10,894 nt of DNA from Desulfobacterales bacterium (GTDB taxonomy: Bacteria > Desulfobacterota > Desulfobacteria > Desulfobacterales > JAUWMJ01). The stretch is from the NCBI GenBank assembly GCA_030613225.1, contig JAUWMJ010000054.1, positions 1 through 10,894 on the forward strand. The letters run 5' to 3'. Shown here one piece after another: positions 1-6,583 of the stretch. The notes beneath the pieces are model-generated. The model did not search any database, was not told the DNA's origin, and saw only the letters and a program-made list of their open reading frames with translations. How positions within the stretch are numbered: position 1 is the stretch's first letter; every line of letters starts with the position of its first letter. The position numbers and the translations under genes were made by a program.

Positions 1-342
1 TCTTGCAAATTCCATGAAGGCTCTAAATCCATCAATAACCGCTAAAGGAAAAGGTGTGACTTCAACATTTTCTTGTGACCCGTTATGAAAGTGATACGGA
101 TATGTAGACAGCTTTTTCCAGTTTTTATCTGGAAAATTGTCGTATCTGAAAATAACGCCTGAAATATCTTTGCATTCCCAGTGGTAACCAAACCTGTCAG
201 GTAATTTCCTTGAGAGATTTACGTCTACAAAGCTGTTATCAATCAGAATAATTCTTATTTTGTAGGATATTGAAAAAACTTCTTTAACAATATCAGGAAA
301 TTCTACTTCAGCGATTCTTTTCAAATCATTGATAGTTACCAT
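1..342 (-). CDS. TumE-family (DUF6516-like) toxin, 3' end cut by window
   Basis: The reading frame is open for 114 codons from the ATG at 342 to the window edge, so only the C-terminus is missing. The central part resembles what I recall of the TumE/DUF6516 toxin family: KLPDRFGYHWE, then a segment with RYDN, then a histidine stretch YPYHFHNG, followed by a helical tail (AFMEFAR). Family members are usually about 110-130 residues, so little is likely lost. The start codon overlaps the stop of the upstream gene (TGATG on the minus strand), and an AAGGA-type ribosome site lies inside the upstream gene. Translation is therefore probably coupled, as is typical of toxin-antitoxin pairs. The family assignment is from memory of motifs; the biochemical target is not readable from the sequence. 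Confidence 0.7.
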   Translation of the reverse strand, partial: MVTINDLKRIAEVEFPDIVKEVFSISYKIRIILIDNSFVDVNLSRKLPDRFGYHWECKDISGVIFRYDNFPDKNWKKLSTYPYHFHNGSQENVEVTPFPLAVIDGFRAFMEFAR

Positions 343-617
343 CAAATTTCCTTTAATAGCTTTTTTAGTTTATCTCTATCTGCTTCAAGGTTATCCAGCG
401 CAAAATAATCTTCGTATGAATCGTTTTCGCTGATAAGCCCCTTTTGTACTTTGTAGTCCATTTCAAAAACATCTTTTACACCATATTTTTTAGCTATAAC
501 GAAGATGTCCGATTCAACCTTTGAGAGCTTTTGTCTTAAATAAGTTTTTACACCCTCAGTTATAAGCATATCCGGGCTCATTTGCAGTTCTCTTGCTACT
601 ACATTTACGACATTCAT
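342..617 (-). CDS. Putative antitoxin partner of the TumE-like toxin
   Basis: This is a 91-residue, charged, mostly helical protein. The N-terminus (residues 7-30) carries a short segment of the kind MSPDMLITEGVKTYL, which reads like a small helical recognition element. The rest (SKVESDIFVIAKKYGVKDVFEMD through LEADRDKLKKLLKEI) looks amphipathic and coiled-coil-like. Similar small proteins precede TumE/DUF6516 genes, so antitoxin is the most economical reading. A strong ribosome site (AAAGGAGG) lies about 8 bases before the ATG. The stop overlaps the toxin start by one base. I see no clear DNA-binding motif, so whether it represses its own promoter is open. Confidence 0.6.
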   Translation of the reverse strand: MNVVNVVARELQMSPDMLITEGVKTYLRQKLSKVESDIFVIAKKYGVKDVFEMDYKVQKGLISENDSYEDYFALDNLEADRDKLKKLLKEI

Positions 618-651
618 GTTACGCCTCCTTTGGCCGTCATGTTTCTACTCC

Positions 652-843
652 TTAATTCTTAATATTTTTAACTATCGGCGCTGATCGTAATGGTAAGTTT
701 TCTGATTTTGTTTTAACCACAGTCCTAAAGCCCCTTGATACTGATTTAGCGATATCCCGGGAATCAGGCATTTCAAAGTTAACTGAGAATGTGTCGAGGA
801 AACCGGGCATGTGTATTTTTAAGAAAACATTCTGCCACATCAA
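652..843 (-). CDS. Small ORF of unknown function heading the toxin-antitoxin operon
   Basis: A 63-codon frame that I do not recognise. It begins MMWQNVFLKIH and has a basic C-terminal half (RTVVKTKSENLPLRSAPIVKNIKN). It has no signal peptide or membrane segment. Support comes from context: it begins about 14 bases after the expected start point of the 864-893 promoter, has a GAGG-type ribosome site some 12 bases upstream, and ends 34 bases before the antitoxin start, all on the same strand. It could be a genuine third member, a leader peptide or a decayed gene end. Spacing to the ribosome site is long, so translation is uncertain. Confidence 0.35.
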   Translation of the reverse strand: MMWQNVFLKIHMPGFLDTFSVNFEMPDSRDIAKSVSRGFRTVVKTKSENLPLRSAPIVKNIKN

Positions 844-863
844 ATCTTAACACCTCATGCTTT

Positions 864-893
864 ATTATAAATTAAAAGTATGCTGAAATGCAA
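864..893 (-). promoter_or_regulatory. Sigma70-type promoter for the toxin-antitoxin operon
   Basis: On the minus strand there is a -35 box TTGCAT (893-888) and a perfect -10 box TATAAT (869-864) separated by 18 bases. Transcription would start near 857, just before the small ORF at 843 and the antitoxin and toxin genes that follow. No separate operator is evident. Confidence 0.6.
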
Positions 894-916
894 TAAAACT
901 CTTTATTGGTAACTAA

Positions 917-1139
917 GGGCTCGCGCAAAAATAACTTCACATTTTATGCACCCCAAGGGCATTTGCTTCGCGGCACATCCCGGATTCAGGCCATCTTTGT
1001 CCGATCCTCAACTGCAAAATCCTCGAAATAGCTTGCTATTCCTGTGGTTTCGGAGTCTACGCTTACCTGCAGCCTCGGATCGAACAAACCTGACCTAAAT
1101 CCATGCGCCTAAAATGTAAACTTATTTTTGCGCGAACCC
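917..1139. repeat. Foldback (MITE-like) element, 223 bp, TAA duplication
   Basis: The outer 33 bases (917-949, starting GGGCTCGCGCAAAAATAA) match the reverse complement of 1107-1139 at 29 of 33 positions. An inner block (982-1015 against 1069-1102) matches at 25 of 34. The centre holds a short palindrome (AAATAGC/GCTATT around 1026-1040). The same trinucleotide TAA flanks both ends (914-916 and 1140-1142), as expected for a target duplication. There is no room for a transposase, so it would depend on one supplied elsewhere. The boundaries are those of the pairing plus the TAA flanks. Confidence 0.75.
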
Positions 1140-1306
1140 TAAGAATTAAAGAGCTGCATATAGAAAATATAAAAAGACCCATCATCATGGGCAAGGCTAT
1201 CCCAGGGCGATATCTGCGACATGCCTTTAATCAGTTCCCACTGATTATGTGACATTTTAGGGTTACGAAAAACAACAACAAAGTAAAAAATATATTCTAT
1301 AAACAT
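1139..1306 (-). CDS. Short ORF, possibly a gene remnant beside the IS
   Basis: A 55-codon frame that I do not recognise. From residue 18 it reads MSHNQWELIKGMSQISPWDS and onward to a TAG at the edge of the foldback element. The second half uses varied, GC-richer third positions, which looks like real coding sequence. The first 17 codons are AT-rich and less convincing, so the true start may be the internal ATG at 1255. No good ribosome site precedes either ATG. The frame is also open upstream into the IS end. It could be an intact small gene, a fragment left by rearrangement, or chance. Confidence 0.3.
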   Translation of the reverse strand: MFIEYIFYFVVVFRNPKMSHNQWELIKGMSQISPWDSLAHDDGSFYIFYMQLFNS

Positions 1307-1421
1307 ATTTATCAGAAATTTACAAACTGAAAACCATTGGGATGCAAACTCTCAAAACAACACGTAATTCCATGATATAATTGACGATAAAACTTCTAGA
1401 CTTTTTATTAACAATGTTGTA

Positions 1422-1458
1422 TAGCTTTCTAAGTTAATTCAAAAAACTTAGAAAGCTA
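1422..1458 (+). promoter_or_regulatory. Hairpin sequestering the transposase start
   Basis: A perfect 14-bp inverted repeat (TAGCTTTCTAAGTT at 1422-1435, its complement at 1445-1458) has a 9-base loop. One more A-T pair is possible (1421/1459). The right arm contains the only purine-rich stretch before the start (AGAAAG) and the A of the ATG at 1458. In RNA this would hide the ribosome site, which limits transposase made from read-through transcripts. This is a strategy known from IS10 and IS200-type elements. Confidence 0.65.
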
Positions 1459-2822
1459 TGAAAAATACTCCAAAAATTGTTATCCTGAATCAAAAACTCG
1501 TTCGAGAAAAGCTCAGGCAAAAGAAATATGACGATGTATGCTTGAGCTCCTGGGGCCACCTGGATGAGTTTATTCAGTTTATAACTTCTTTTGGCATTTT
1601 TTCCATGTTAGCTCAACTAGGATTAAGCACTGGACACAGTGGTATACCCGTTATTTTGTTAGCCATGTTGGCCTTTGTAAAACCACTGTTCGGCATAAAA
1701 TTTGACGATAACATCAAATATCTTTTTCAAGATAGCCATGTGTTACGTTTACTCGGCTTTAACCTCGAACAAATTGAAAAAGGGTATAGCAAAAGAACTA
1801 CGGCTAATGGCTGTAAGCCGATACATCCAAATACGTTACGTAATTTTTTAAGCGCCCTTGGTTATAAAGAAACCACCGGCTTACTTGTTAAGGTAGTTAA
1901 AAAACTTTTCCAACTCGGATTAATCCGAGGCCATAACTTTTGTACTGATACTAAAATCATTTTTAAAGATTCACCCAGTTACGAATTTGCCAAAAAGGTA
2001 TTTGACTACAAAGGCAAACACAAAAACCGCAGGGGTTATAAAGTTTCTATTATTCAGCATGTAAAAAGCAAAATTGTTGTTGCTGTTATTATTACATCGG
2101 CAAACGTTTCTGATAAAAAGTTACTTTTAACGACAGTGCGTCATGCCGTGACTATTCTCGGACAGGGTGTTATTAAAACGCTTATTTTTGATAAAGGTTA
2201 CTGGGACGGTAAAACCTTATTTAAGCTCAAGATGCATTACGGTATTGATTTTATTATACCGGCAAAAGCAAACCTTAATGTGACCAAGCGAATAAAAAAG
2301 CTGGCACAAAAAGAAGATTTTGAAAAAATAAAGCCAGGCCTTGAAATTAAGTACTTCAAGCAAATAACGGATGCACCGAACTATAAAGGCGAACTGCGGG
2401 CGATTGTAGTAAAAGATCGCAATTTTAAAAAGAAACGTAAAACCAATCAGCCCGTATATGCTTATCTTACTTCCTTGTCCTGGGACAATGCTTTAGCTGT
2501 ATATCAAGGATACAAACAGCGTTGGGTAATAGAAAATAATGCAATCAAAGAATTATGCCAATATTGGTCTTTTGAAGATGCTCATTGCACCAGGTTTAAT
2601 GCAATCCGTGCTCATATAATGTTTTCTGTCGTTATGTTCAATCTGCATATATTGTTCAAATCAAAGTATGGCAGACGCTTTACAGAAAAATCGATAGTTG
2701 CCAAAAAGGCTCCTGGTTTTGTACCTTCATGTGTAATCGTTTATTGTGGTGATTGCTTTGGTATATTTGATATTAAAGAGTATACAGAAATTTTATCCAC
2801 TAATAACAAAGCGCCTCCATAA
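1458..2822 (+). CDS. DDE transposase, IS4 superfamily
   Basis: A 454-residue transposase of the RNase H-fold DDE class, expected to cut and rejoin the element ends. The catalytic triad is visible as D164 (FCTDTK), D245 (LIFDKGYWD) and E359 in YKQRWVIENNAIKEL. The last follows the Y-x2-R-x3-E signature of IS4-type enzymes, but the lysine comes 5 residues after the glutamate, not 7, so it is not a textbook IS4 member and could sit near IS1380-like groups. Length and the N-terminal helical DNA-binding part (residues 1-130) are normal, and no frameshift is seen. An in-frame TAG at 1449-1451 makes the ATG at 1458 the first possible start. That ATG lies in a hairpin. The gene appears intact. Confidence 0.9.
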   Translation: MKNTPKIVILNQKLVREKLRQKKYDDVCLSSWGHLDEFIQFITSFGIFSMLAQLGLSTGHSGIPVILLAMLAFVKPLFGIKFDDNIKYLFQDSHVLRLLGFNLEQIEKGYSKRTTANGCKPIHPNTLRNFLSALGYKETTGLLVKVVKKLFQLGLIRGHNFCTDTKIIFKDSPSYEFAKKVFDYKGKHKNRRGYKVSIIQHVKSKIVVAVIITSANVSDKKLLLTTVRHAVTILGQGVIKTLIFDKGYWDGKTLFKLKMHYGIDFIIPAKANLNVTKRIKKLAQKEDFEKIKPGLEIKYFKQITDAPNYKGELRAIVVKDRNFKKKRKTNQPVYAYLTSLSWDNALAVYQGYKQRWVIENNAIKELCQYWSFEDAHCTRFNAIRAHIMFSVVMFNLHILFKSKYGRRFTEKSIVAKKAPGFVPSCVIVYCGDCFGIFDIKEYTEILSTNNKAPP

Positions 2823-2846
2823 ACCTACAATTGGCATGGAGTATGT

Positions 2847-2868
2847 CGCTTGATTATACAATCAAGCG
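2847..2868. repeat. Short hairpin at the IS right end
   Basis: A perfect 9-bp stem (CGCTTGATT / AATCAAGCG) has the 4-base loop ATAC, just after the transposase stop. The stop codon of the minus-strand nuclease gene lies inside it (2854-2856). There is no T-run on either side, so it is not a standard Rho-independent terminator. It may still hinder transcripts entering the IS from the right. Confidence 0.5.
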
Positions 2869-3474
2869 GCTCCGTTGAGTTAATTTATTTAAATTTTTTG
2901 AGTTTGTAAATTTCTGATTAATAAATTTTGAGATATAAGATTCTATATTTTCTTCACACCATATCATTTCTTTAGCAAAAACTCTGATTGTTGGTCTCAT
3001 CCCAAAAGTGACAGGCAAAATATCCCTAAGGGTATCATACCAATCTCTTTTCTCATCCCTATCGGCAGGGTCATTATCAGGCCTGTCTAATCCCTGACAT
3101 CTGTTAAGCCATACCTTCCTGTCGTACCCGAGTTTTAAGCCTCTTGGGTATAAAGAAAGAGTCAGTACGCGCGGAGCCGTAAAATGTTGAGATTCATCAA
3201 ATTCAATAAGGCAATTAAGACTTTTCACATAATAGTCACAAGTTGGCAATGATTTTCTACCTACAAAAGCTTTGTATCCGCGATGATCTTGAAGGGCTTT
3301 GTAGATTTTTTCAAGAGATCGAGTGGTGGCCCTTGTGATTTGAGGAATGGAAAGGATTTCATCAATCCTACATGGCCAGCCTGATTTCCACTGTTCACTC
3401 ACTTCCCCAAATTCTTTTGTTAAAGCCTTAAGAAAGGCGGCCTTGCATTTTTTACAGCTTTCTTTATGTACCAT
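2854..3474 (-). CDS. Vsr/DUF559-like PD-(D/E)xK nuclease candidate, C-terminus rewritten by IS
   Basis: A 206-residue soluble protein. The core has D80 (TCDYYV), then a strand ending in IEFDESQHF (E91, D93, Q96). This resembles the D...E-x-D/G-x-QH pattern of Vsr/DUF559-type endonuclease folds. Further conserved-looking blocks follow: SLYPRGLKLGYDRKVWLNRC, DNDPADRDEKRDWYDTLRD and PTIRVFAKEMIWC. I recall uncharacterised proteins with this layout, so nuclease is an inference from the fold motif. An N-terminal CxxC (7-10) is present. The IS inverted repeat starts within codon 186, so about the last 20 residues are IS-encoded and the native tail is lost. All core motifs lie before that point. It lies 240 bp after the His/Cys-rich gene on the same strand. 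The ribosome site (AGGA) is distant and weak. Confidence 0.6.
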   Translation of the reverse strand: MVHKESCKKCKAAFLKALTKEFGEVSEQWKSGWPCRIDEILSIPQITRATTRSLEKIYKALQDHRGYKAFVGRKSLPTCDYYVKSLNCLIEFDESQHFTAPRVLTLSLYPRGLKLGYDRKVWLNRCQGLDRPDNDPADRDEKRDWYDTLRDILPVTFGMRPTIRVFAKEMIWCEENIESYISKFINQKFTNSKNLNKLTQRSRLIV

Positions 3475-3714
3475 TAGTCATTGCTTCCTAATTTCGTTCT
3501 TCAAGGAATAACAATATTTTATAGCTTATATCGGCATAAAAAATGAAAACTTTAATTCAAATTGAGACGGAATGACAATGCCTTGTTAAACATGGTTTCA
3601 AAGCGTTTTATCCAAACCCTCCTTATTTACCTCTGCCAACACACCCTGATTTTATCAGTTTTCCTTCATCCGCAAAAAAGTAGAACTTACTACGTTCAAT
3701 CTCCCAGAATTTTT

Positions 3715-4233
3715 TTAAATATCAATTATCTTCTGATATTCAATATTAATATCAACCCAAATACTTCCAATTCGTAATATGTTAACCAACCCCATTTCTG
3801 TATGATCGTATAAACAGTGATACAACCAGCAATGGAATTCGTCTTTCATTGAGTGATGTTTAAAAGATGTATATTCGTAATGATTATTCCGATCTCCAAT
3901 TCCCCATTCCCAATCATCTCTTTTATGAGATTCGCATAATTCAACTAAAACATTATCATCATCCTTTCTATGCGCTGGATCGTCTTCTCTGAGGATAAAG
4001 GTTGTTAAGGATTCAATTTCAAAGTCATCAATCCAGGCATTTGGTTTAGCAATTCTTTCTTCTACTGCCTTGATAAGACGCTGAGCTTCTCTTTTTATAT
4101 TTTTTTCTATCGCAATTAATCGACTATTTAAGTTCGATAGAAACGACCTTTGTACTTCAGACAAATCTTCTGGTTTTAATGAATGTCTGTCTTTATAAAC
4201 TACATAAAGATCAGGGGTAAATTTATGCAGCAT
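3715..4233 (-). CDS. Unknown protein with His/Cys-rich C-terminal region
   Basis: A 172-residue soluble protein that I do not recognise. Residues 22-62 form a long charged helix (DLSEVQRSFLSNLNSRLIAIEK and onward). The middle is acidic (EDDPAHRKDDDN, 83-94). The C-terminal third is rich in histidine, cysteine and aromatic residues: H118, H126, H127, H134, C135, H139, C140 and H144 in KHHSMKDEFHCWLYHCLYDH. It then ends with a hydrophobic segment (ILRIGSIWVDINIEYQ). The clustering suggests metal binding or a compact enzyme core, but no named motif fits. It starts 51 bases after the AAA+ gene with its own good ribosome site (GGAGGA, about 8 bases before the ATG), so it is probably co-transcribed with it. 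Confidence 0.75.
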   Translation of the reverse strand: MLHKFTPDLYVVYKDRHSLKPEDLSEVQRSFLSNLNSRLIAIEKNIKREAQRLIKAVEERIAKPNAWIDDFEIESLTTFILREDDPAHRKDDDNVLVELCESHKRDDWEWGIGDRNNHYEYTSFKHHSMKDEFHCWLYHCLYDHTEMGLVNILRIGSIWVDINIEYQKIIDI

Positions 4234-4250
4234 TGATATTGTCCTCCATA

Positions 4251-4263
4251 TGCCTGACAGGCA
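4251..4263. repeat. Intercistronic palindrome
   Basis: TGCCTGACAGGCA is a perfect 13-base palindrome with 6-bp arms, lying between the AAA+ stop and the ribosome site of the next gene. It may modulate the ratio of the two products or stabilise an mRNA end. It is short and could be incidental. Confidence 0.35.
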
Positions 4264-4284
4264 GGCGATTAGGGAATAATTTTC

Positions 4285-6492
4285 TTAGAAACCAATGGGT
4301 TTATCTCCTGACTGAATCTTTTTTATTCTTTCTTCTTTCTGTAAAGCCTTAACCAGATTTTCAGGGCTGATGTCTTTTTGCGGGTAGAATGAAAATCTAT
4401 CCTTGATTACTTTAAAATCACCAGGGGATAGACAGGTCATCCTTTTTAAAAGTACTTCGTTTGCTTTGTCTAAAATAGTATTAGTCAGCGGAGATAAAAG
4501 CTTTTTATAAAATATGACATTTCCATCAGGTTCGAGATAATCAAAACCTATCTTATAATTGAATCTTCGTATTGATGCATCATCCAGGGCTTTTAGTCGA
4601 TTTGTGGTGCAAATCAGGATTCCCTTGAATCTTTCCATCTGGGTTAAAAATTCGTTTGTGAAACTGATTTCCCAGGATCGGCGCGCACCGTTACGACTGA
4701 ACAGCATGGAGTCAGCCTCATCTATGATTAATATCGCTTCTTCTGCCTCTGCTTCTTCAAATGCATACTTAATGTTTTGTTCTCCCTCACCAACATATTT
4801 ACTCTGGAGGTCGCTATATCGTTTGCAGATTATCTCTCTGTGGAGACGATCAGCGATATATCGTGCAAGCTCGCTCTTTCCTGTTCCTGGTGGACCGTGA
4901 AACAGAAGGTTAAAGTTTAATCTTCTTTCATCATCATAATGAAGAAGAAACCGGTTGAATTTTTCCAGTTGAACGAGCATTTCATTTATATCTCCATCGC
5001 TATTCAATCCATCAAGAGTATAGTTTTTCTCAATTTTATCTTTATTAACAGGTTCTCTGCCTGAATTTTTAAGGGTTTGATAAGACTCAAGGGAAATCTT
5101 AACTGCTTTTTGAATATTCTTTTTTGAACCGGAATTTGTTTCAATCGCCTTTTTTACGGCAAGGTCGATAGCCCCTGCATTAACGCTGTATTTCTTTGCA
5201 AAGTACTCTATATCCGGCTGGTTGAAATGCCGTTTGGCTTTATTAATGCGAAGTATGCCGTCCCATAACTTAATGCGCTGACGCCTGTTAAAAGGTTTAA
5301 AATAAAGACTGAAGGCAAAACGGCGTAATACCGAATCTTCAATATTATTTATACTGTTTGTTATCCATATTACCCTTGCTCCCGGTTCTTCCAGAAAATG
5401 ATTGAGCCATCCCTTGTCCTGGGTTTCTCCCCGCATAAACCAGGAACCCATTGTATTTAGCATGTCATCTGCTTCATCAACTATAATGAGCGATCCCTGA
5501 TCGGAATTTGTCATGTTCATACATGCTACAAGTCCAGCCCTTCTGCTTTTAGATTCATTTTTAATTTCTCTTGCAATCTCATATGCCGGGATGCCGAGTT
5601 TTTTTGCAATTCCATGGGAGAAACTTGTTTTACCAGTACCGGGAGAACCGTAAAGCAGTATGTGGGTCGATGTATTTTGCTTTTTTTCTAAAAGCTTTAA
5701 AATATGAGCGGTTTTATCTTTATCTGTGGAGTGATATCCAAGCGGAATAGTGCTGCTCTTTATTCGAGAATAAAATTGGGTTGAAAAAGTTTCTGTAGAT
5801 GGATTTTGTAATATGCATATAAATTCATCATCAAGCTCAAAGTCATTGCGGTCAATATTGATGATGCCGATCTTATTTAGTTTTTTTATAAAAGATGTCA
5901 GACCATTATAAGTAATTCCCAGAATGTTGAGAAGATATTTTTGCCCGCGAAACTTGTTGCAATTAAGATAATCTTCAAAAAACGATTGAGGCTCATCAAA
6001 AGTTTCTAATAGAAAAAGAAAAGTACATAGTTCAGTTTCTTTATAAGAGAGCTTAAACATTTTTTTAAAATCCGCTATATTTTTTTCTATTTCAGATATC
6101 CCTTTGTATTTAAGACTTTTAAACCTTTGATCCAGCAATTGTATTATGAACTTTTCAAATTTCCTGAAATGTTTTAAATTGATTTTCTTAAGTACCGTGT
6201 CAACAGCATCAGCATAATCATCAGGCTTTGCACCGGCATCAGTAAATTCTTCTGAAAATATTGTTCGTTGGCTGCTCGACATCCGTGTAAAAAGGAATTT
6301 GCCGATCTTTTTCATATCATTTCCCAAAGTCCAGCAAACTATTTGCGATGTTTCATCATCAAAAGAATGATACCTCTTTAAATGCCTGATTAAATATATT
6401 GTGCATTTTCTTAAAACAAAAAATTCATTCTTATCGACTCTCAAAGTGCCGGGCATAATACCTGAGGTCCTCCTGCTATATCTTCTTCTCAT
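4285..6492 (-). CDS. Tandem AAA+ ATPase with N-terminal winged-helix-like region
   Basis: A 735-residue protein with two AAA+ modules. D1 has Walker A GSPGTGKT (282-289), Walker B LIIVDEAD (335-342), sensor N379 and RR at 390-391. D2 has Walker A GPPGTGKS (533-540), Walker B LIIDEAD (588-594), sensor N631, RR at 642-643 and a pore-loop KYVGEG (565-570) like FtsH/p97-type threading ATPases. D1 has no such aromatic pore loop. Both modules look competent for ATP binding and hydrolysis. Residues 1-245 are helical and contain a winged-helix-like stretch (about 185-215) that probably recognises a partner or substrate. No protease domain is present, so it is likely a remodeler or unfoldase. It starts with a good AAGGAG site, is divergent from a WYL regulator, and is followed by the His/Cys-rich protein and the nuclease. 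I cannot match it to a named system. Confidence 0.85.
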   Translation of the reverse strand: MRRRYSRRTSGIMPGTLRVDKNEFFVLRKCTIYLIRHLKRYHSFDDETSQIVCWTLGNDMKKIGKFLFTRMSSSQRTIFSEEFTDAGAKPDDYADAVDTVLKKINLKHFRKFEKFIIQLLDQRFKSLKYKGISEIEKNIADFKKMFKLSYKETELCTFLFLLETFDEPQSFFEDYLNCNKFRGQKYLLNILGITYNGLTSFIKKLNKIGIINIDRNDFELDDEFICILQNPSTETFSTQFYSRIKSSTIPLGYHSTDKDKTAHILKLLEKKQNTSTHILLYGSPGTGKTSFSHGIAKKLGIPAYEIAREIKNESKSRRAGLVACMNMTNSDQGSLIIVDEADDMLNTMGSWFMRGETQDKGWLNHFLEEPGARVIWITNSINNIEDSVLRRFAFSLYFKPFNRRQRIKLWDGILRINKAKRHFNQPDIEYFAKKYSVNAGAIDLAVKKAIETNSGSKKNIQKAVKISLESYQTLKNSGREPVNKDKIEKNYTLDGLNSDGDINEMLVQLEKFNRFLLHYDDERRLNFNLLFHGPPGTGKSELARYIADRLHREIICKRYSDLQSKYVGEGEQNIKYAFEEAEAEEAILIIDEADSMLFSRNGARRSWEISFTNEFLTQMERFKGILICTTNRLKALDDASIRRFNYKIGFDYLEPDGNVIFYKKLLSPLTNTILDKANEVLLKRMTCLSPGDFKVIKDRFSFYPQKDISPENLVKALQKEERIKKIQSGDKPIGF

Positions 6493-6510
6493 AAATAATC
6501 TCCTTTCGAC

Positions 6511-6554
6511 TTGATTTGCTACATAATAACATGCTAATATTCCATATTGCGGAA
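6511..6554 (+). promoter_or_regulatory. Promoter and operator-like repeat of the WYL regulator gene
   Basis: A -35 box TTGATT (6511-6516) and a -10 box TAATAT (6535-6540) are spaced by 18 bases and point at the regulator. Overlapping the -10 and expected start point are AATAT-TCC-ATATT (6536-6548) and the partly nested TTCC-N7-GGAA (6540-6554). This is the position expected for an autoregulatory operator that could also control the divergent ATPase gene. No strong -35/-10 pair is visible for the minus-strand gene in the same 91-bp gap. Confidence 0.5.
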
Positions 6555-6583
6555 CGATGAATAATATTTTTCAGGAGGGGATA

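Larger units (their letters stand above)
1311..2918 (+). mobile_element. Insertion sequence with IS4-superfamily transposase, about 1.6 kb
   Basis: The element is bounded by inverted copies of ATCAGAAATTTACAAACT (1311-1328 and, inverted, 2901-2918), an 18-base perfect match. The match extends inward to 22 of 23 (AAAA after one mismatch). It encloses one transposase gene. A 3-base TTA is present immediately outside TCAG...CTGA on both sides (1309-1311 and 2918-2920) and may be the target duplication, but the flanks are AT-rich so chance is possible. The exact outermost base is uncertain by one or two positions. The right end overlaps the 3' end of the nuclease gene. The closest named IS group needs a database comparison. 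Confidence 0.7.

Noticed and set aside
2847..2868. Rho-independent terminator at the end of the transposase
   Set aside because: The stem is perfect but no T-run follows on either strand.
3562..3777. Plus-strand open frame of 71 codons between the nuclease and the His/Cys-rich gene
   Set aside because: It overlaps the 3' end of the 172-aa gene, has an AT-driven Asn/Ile-rich tail and no ribosome site.
4559..4900. Plus-strand open frame of 113 codons inside the AAA+ gene
   Set aside because: It is antisense to the D2 Walker motifs of a clearly real ATPase, has low-complexity serine-rich content and no ribosome site.
6557..6583. Upstream start for the WYL regulator
   Set aside because: The ribosome site AGGAGGGG lies after this ATG and correctly before the ATG at 6584.
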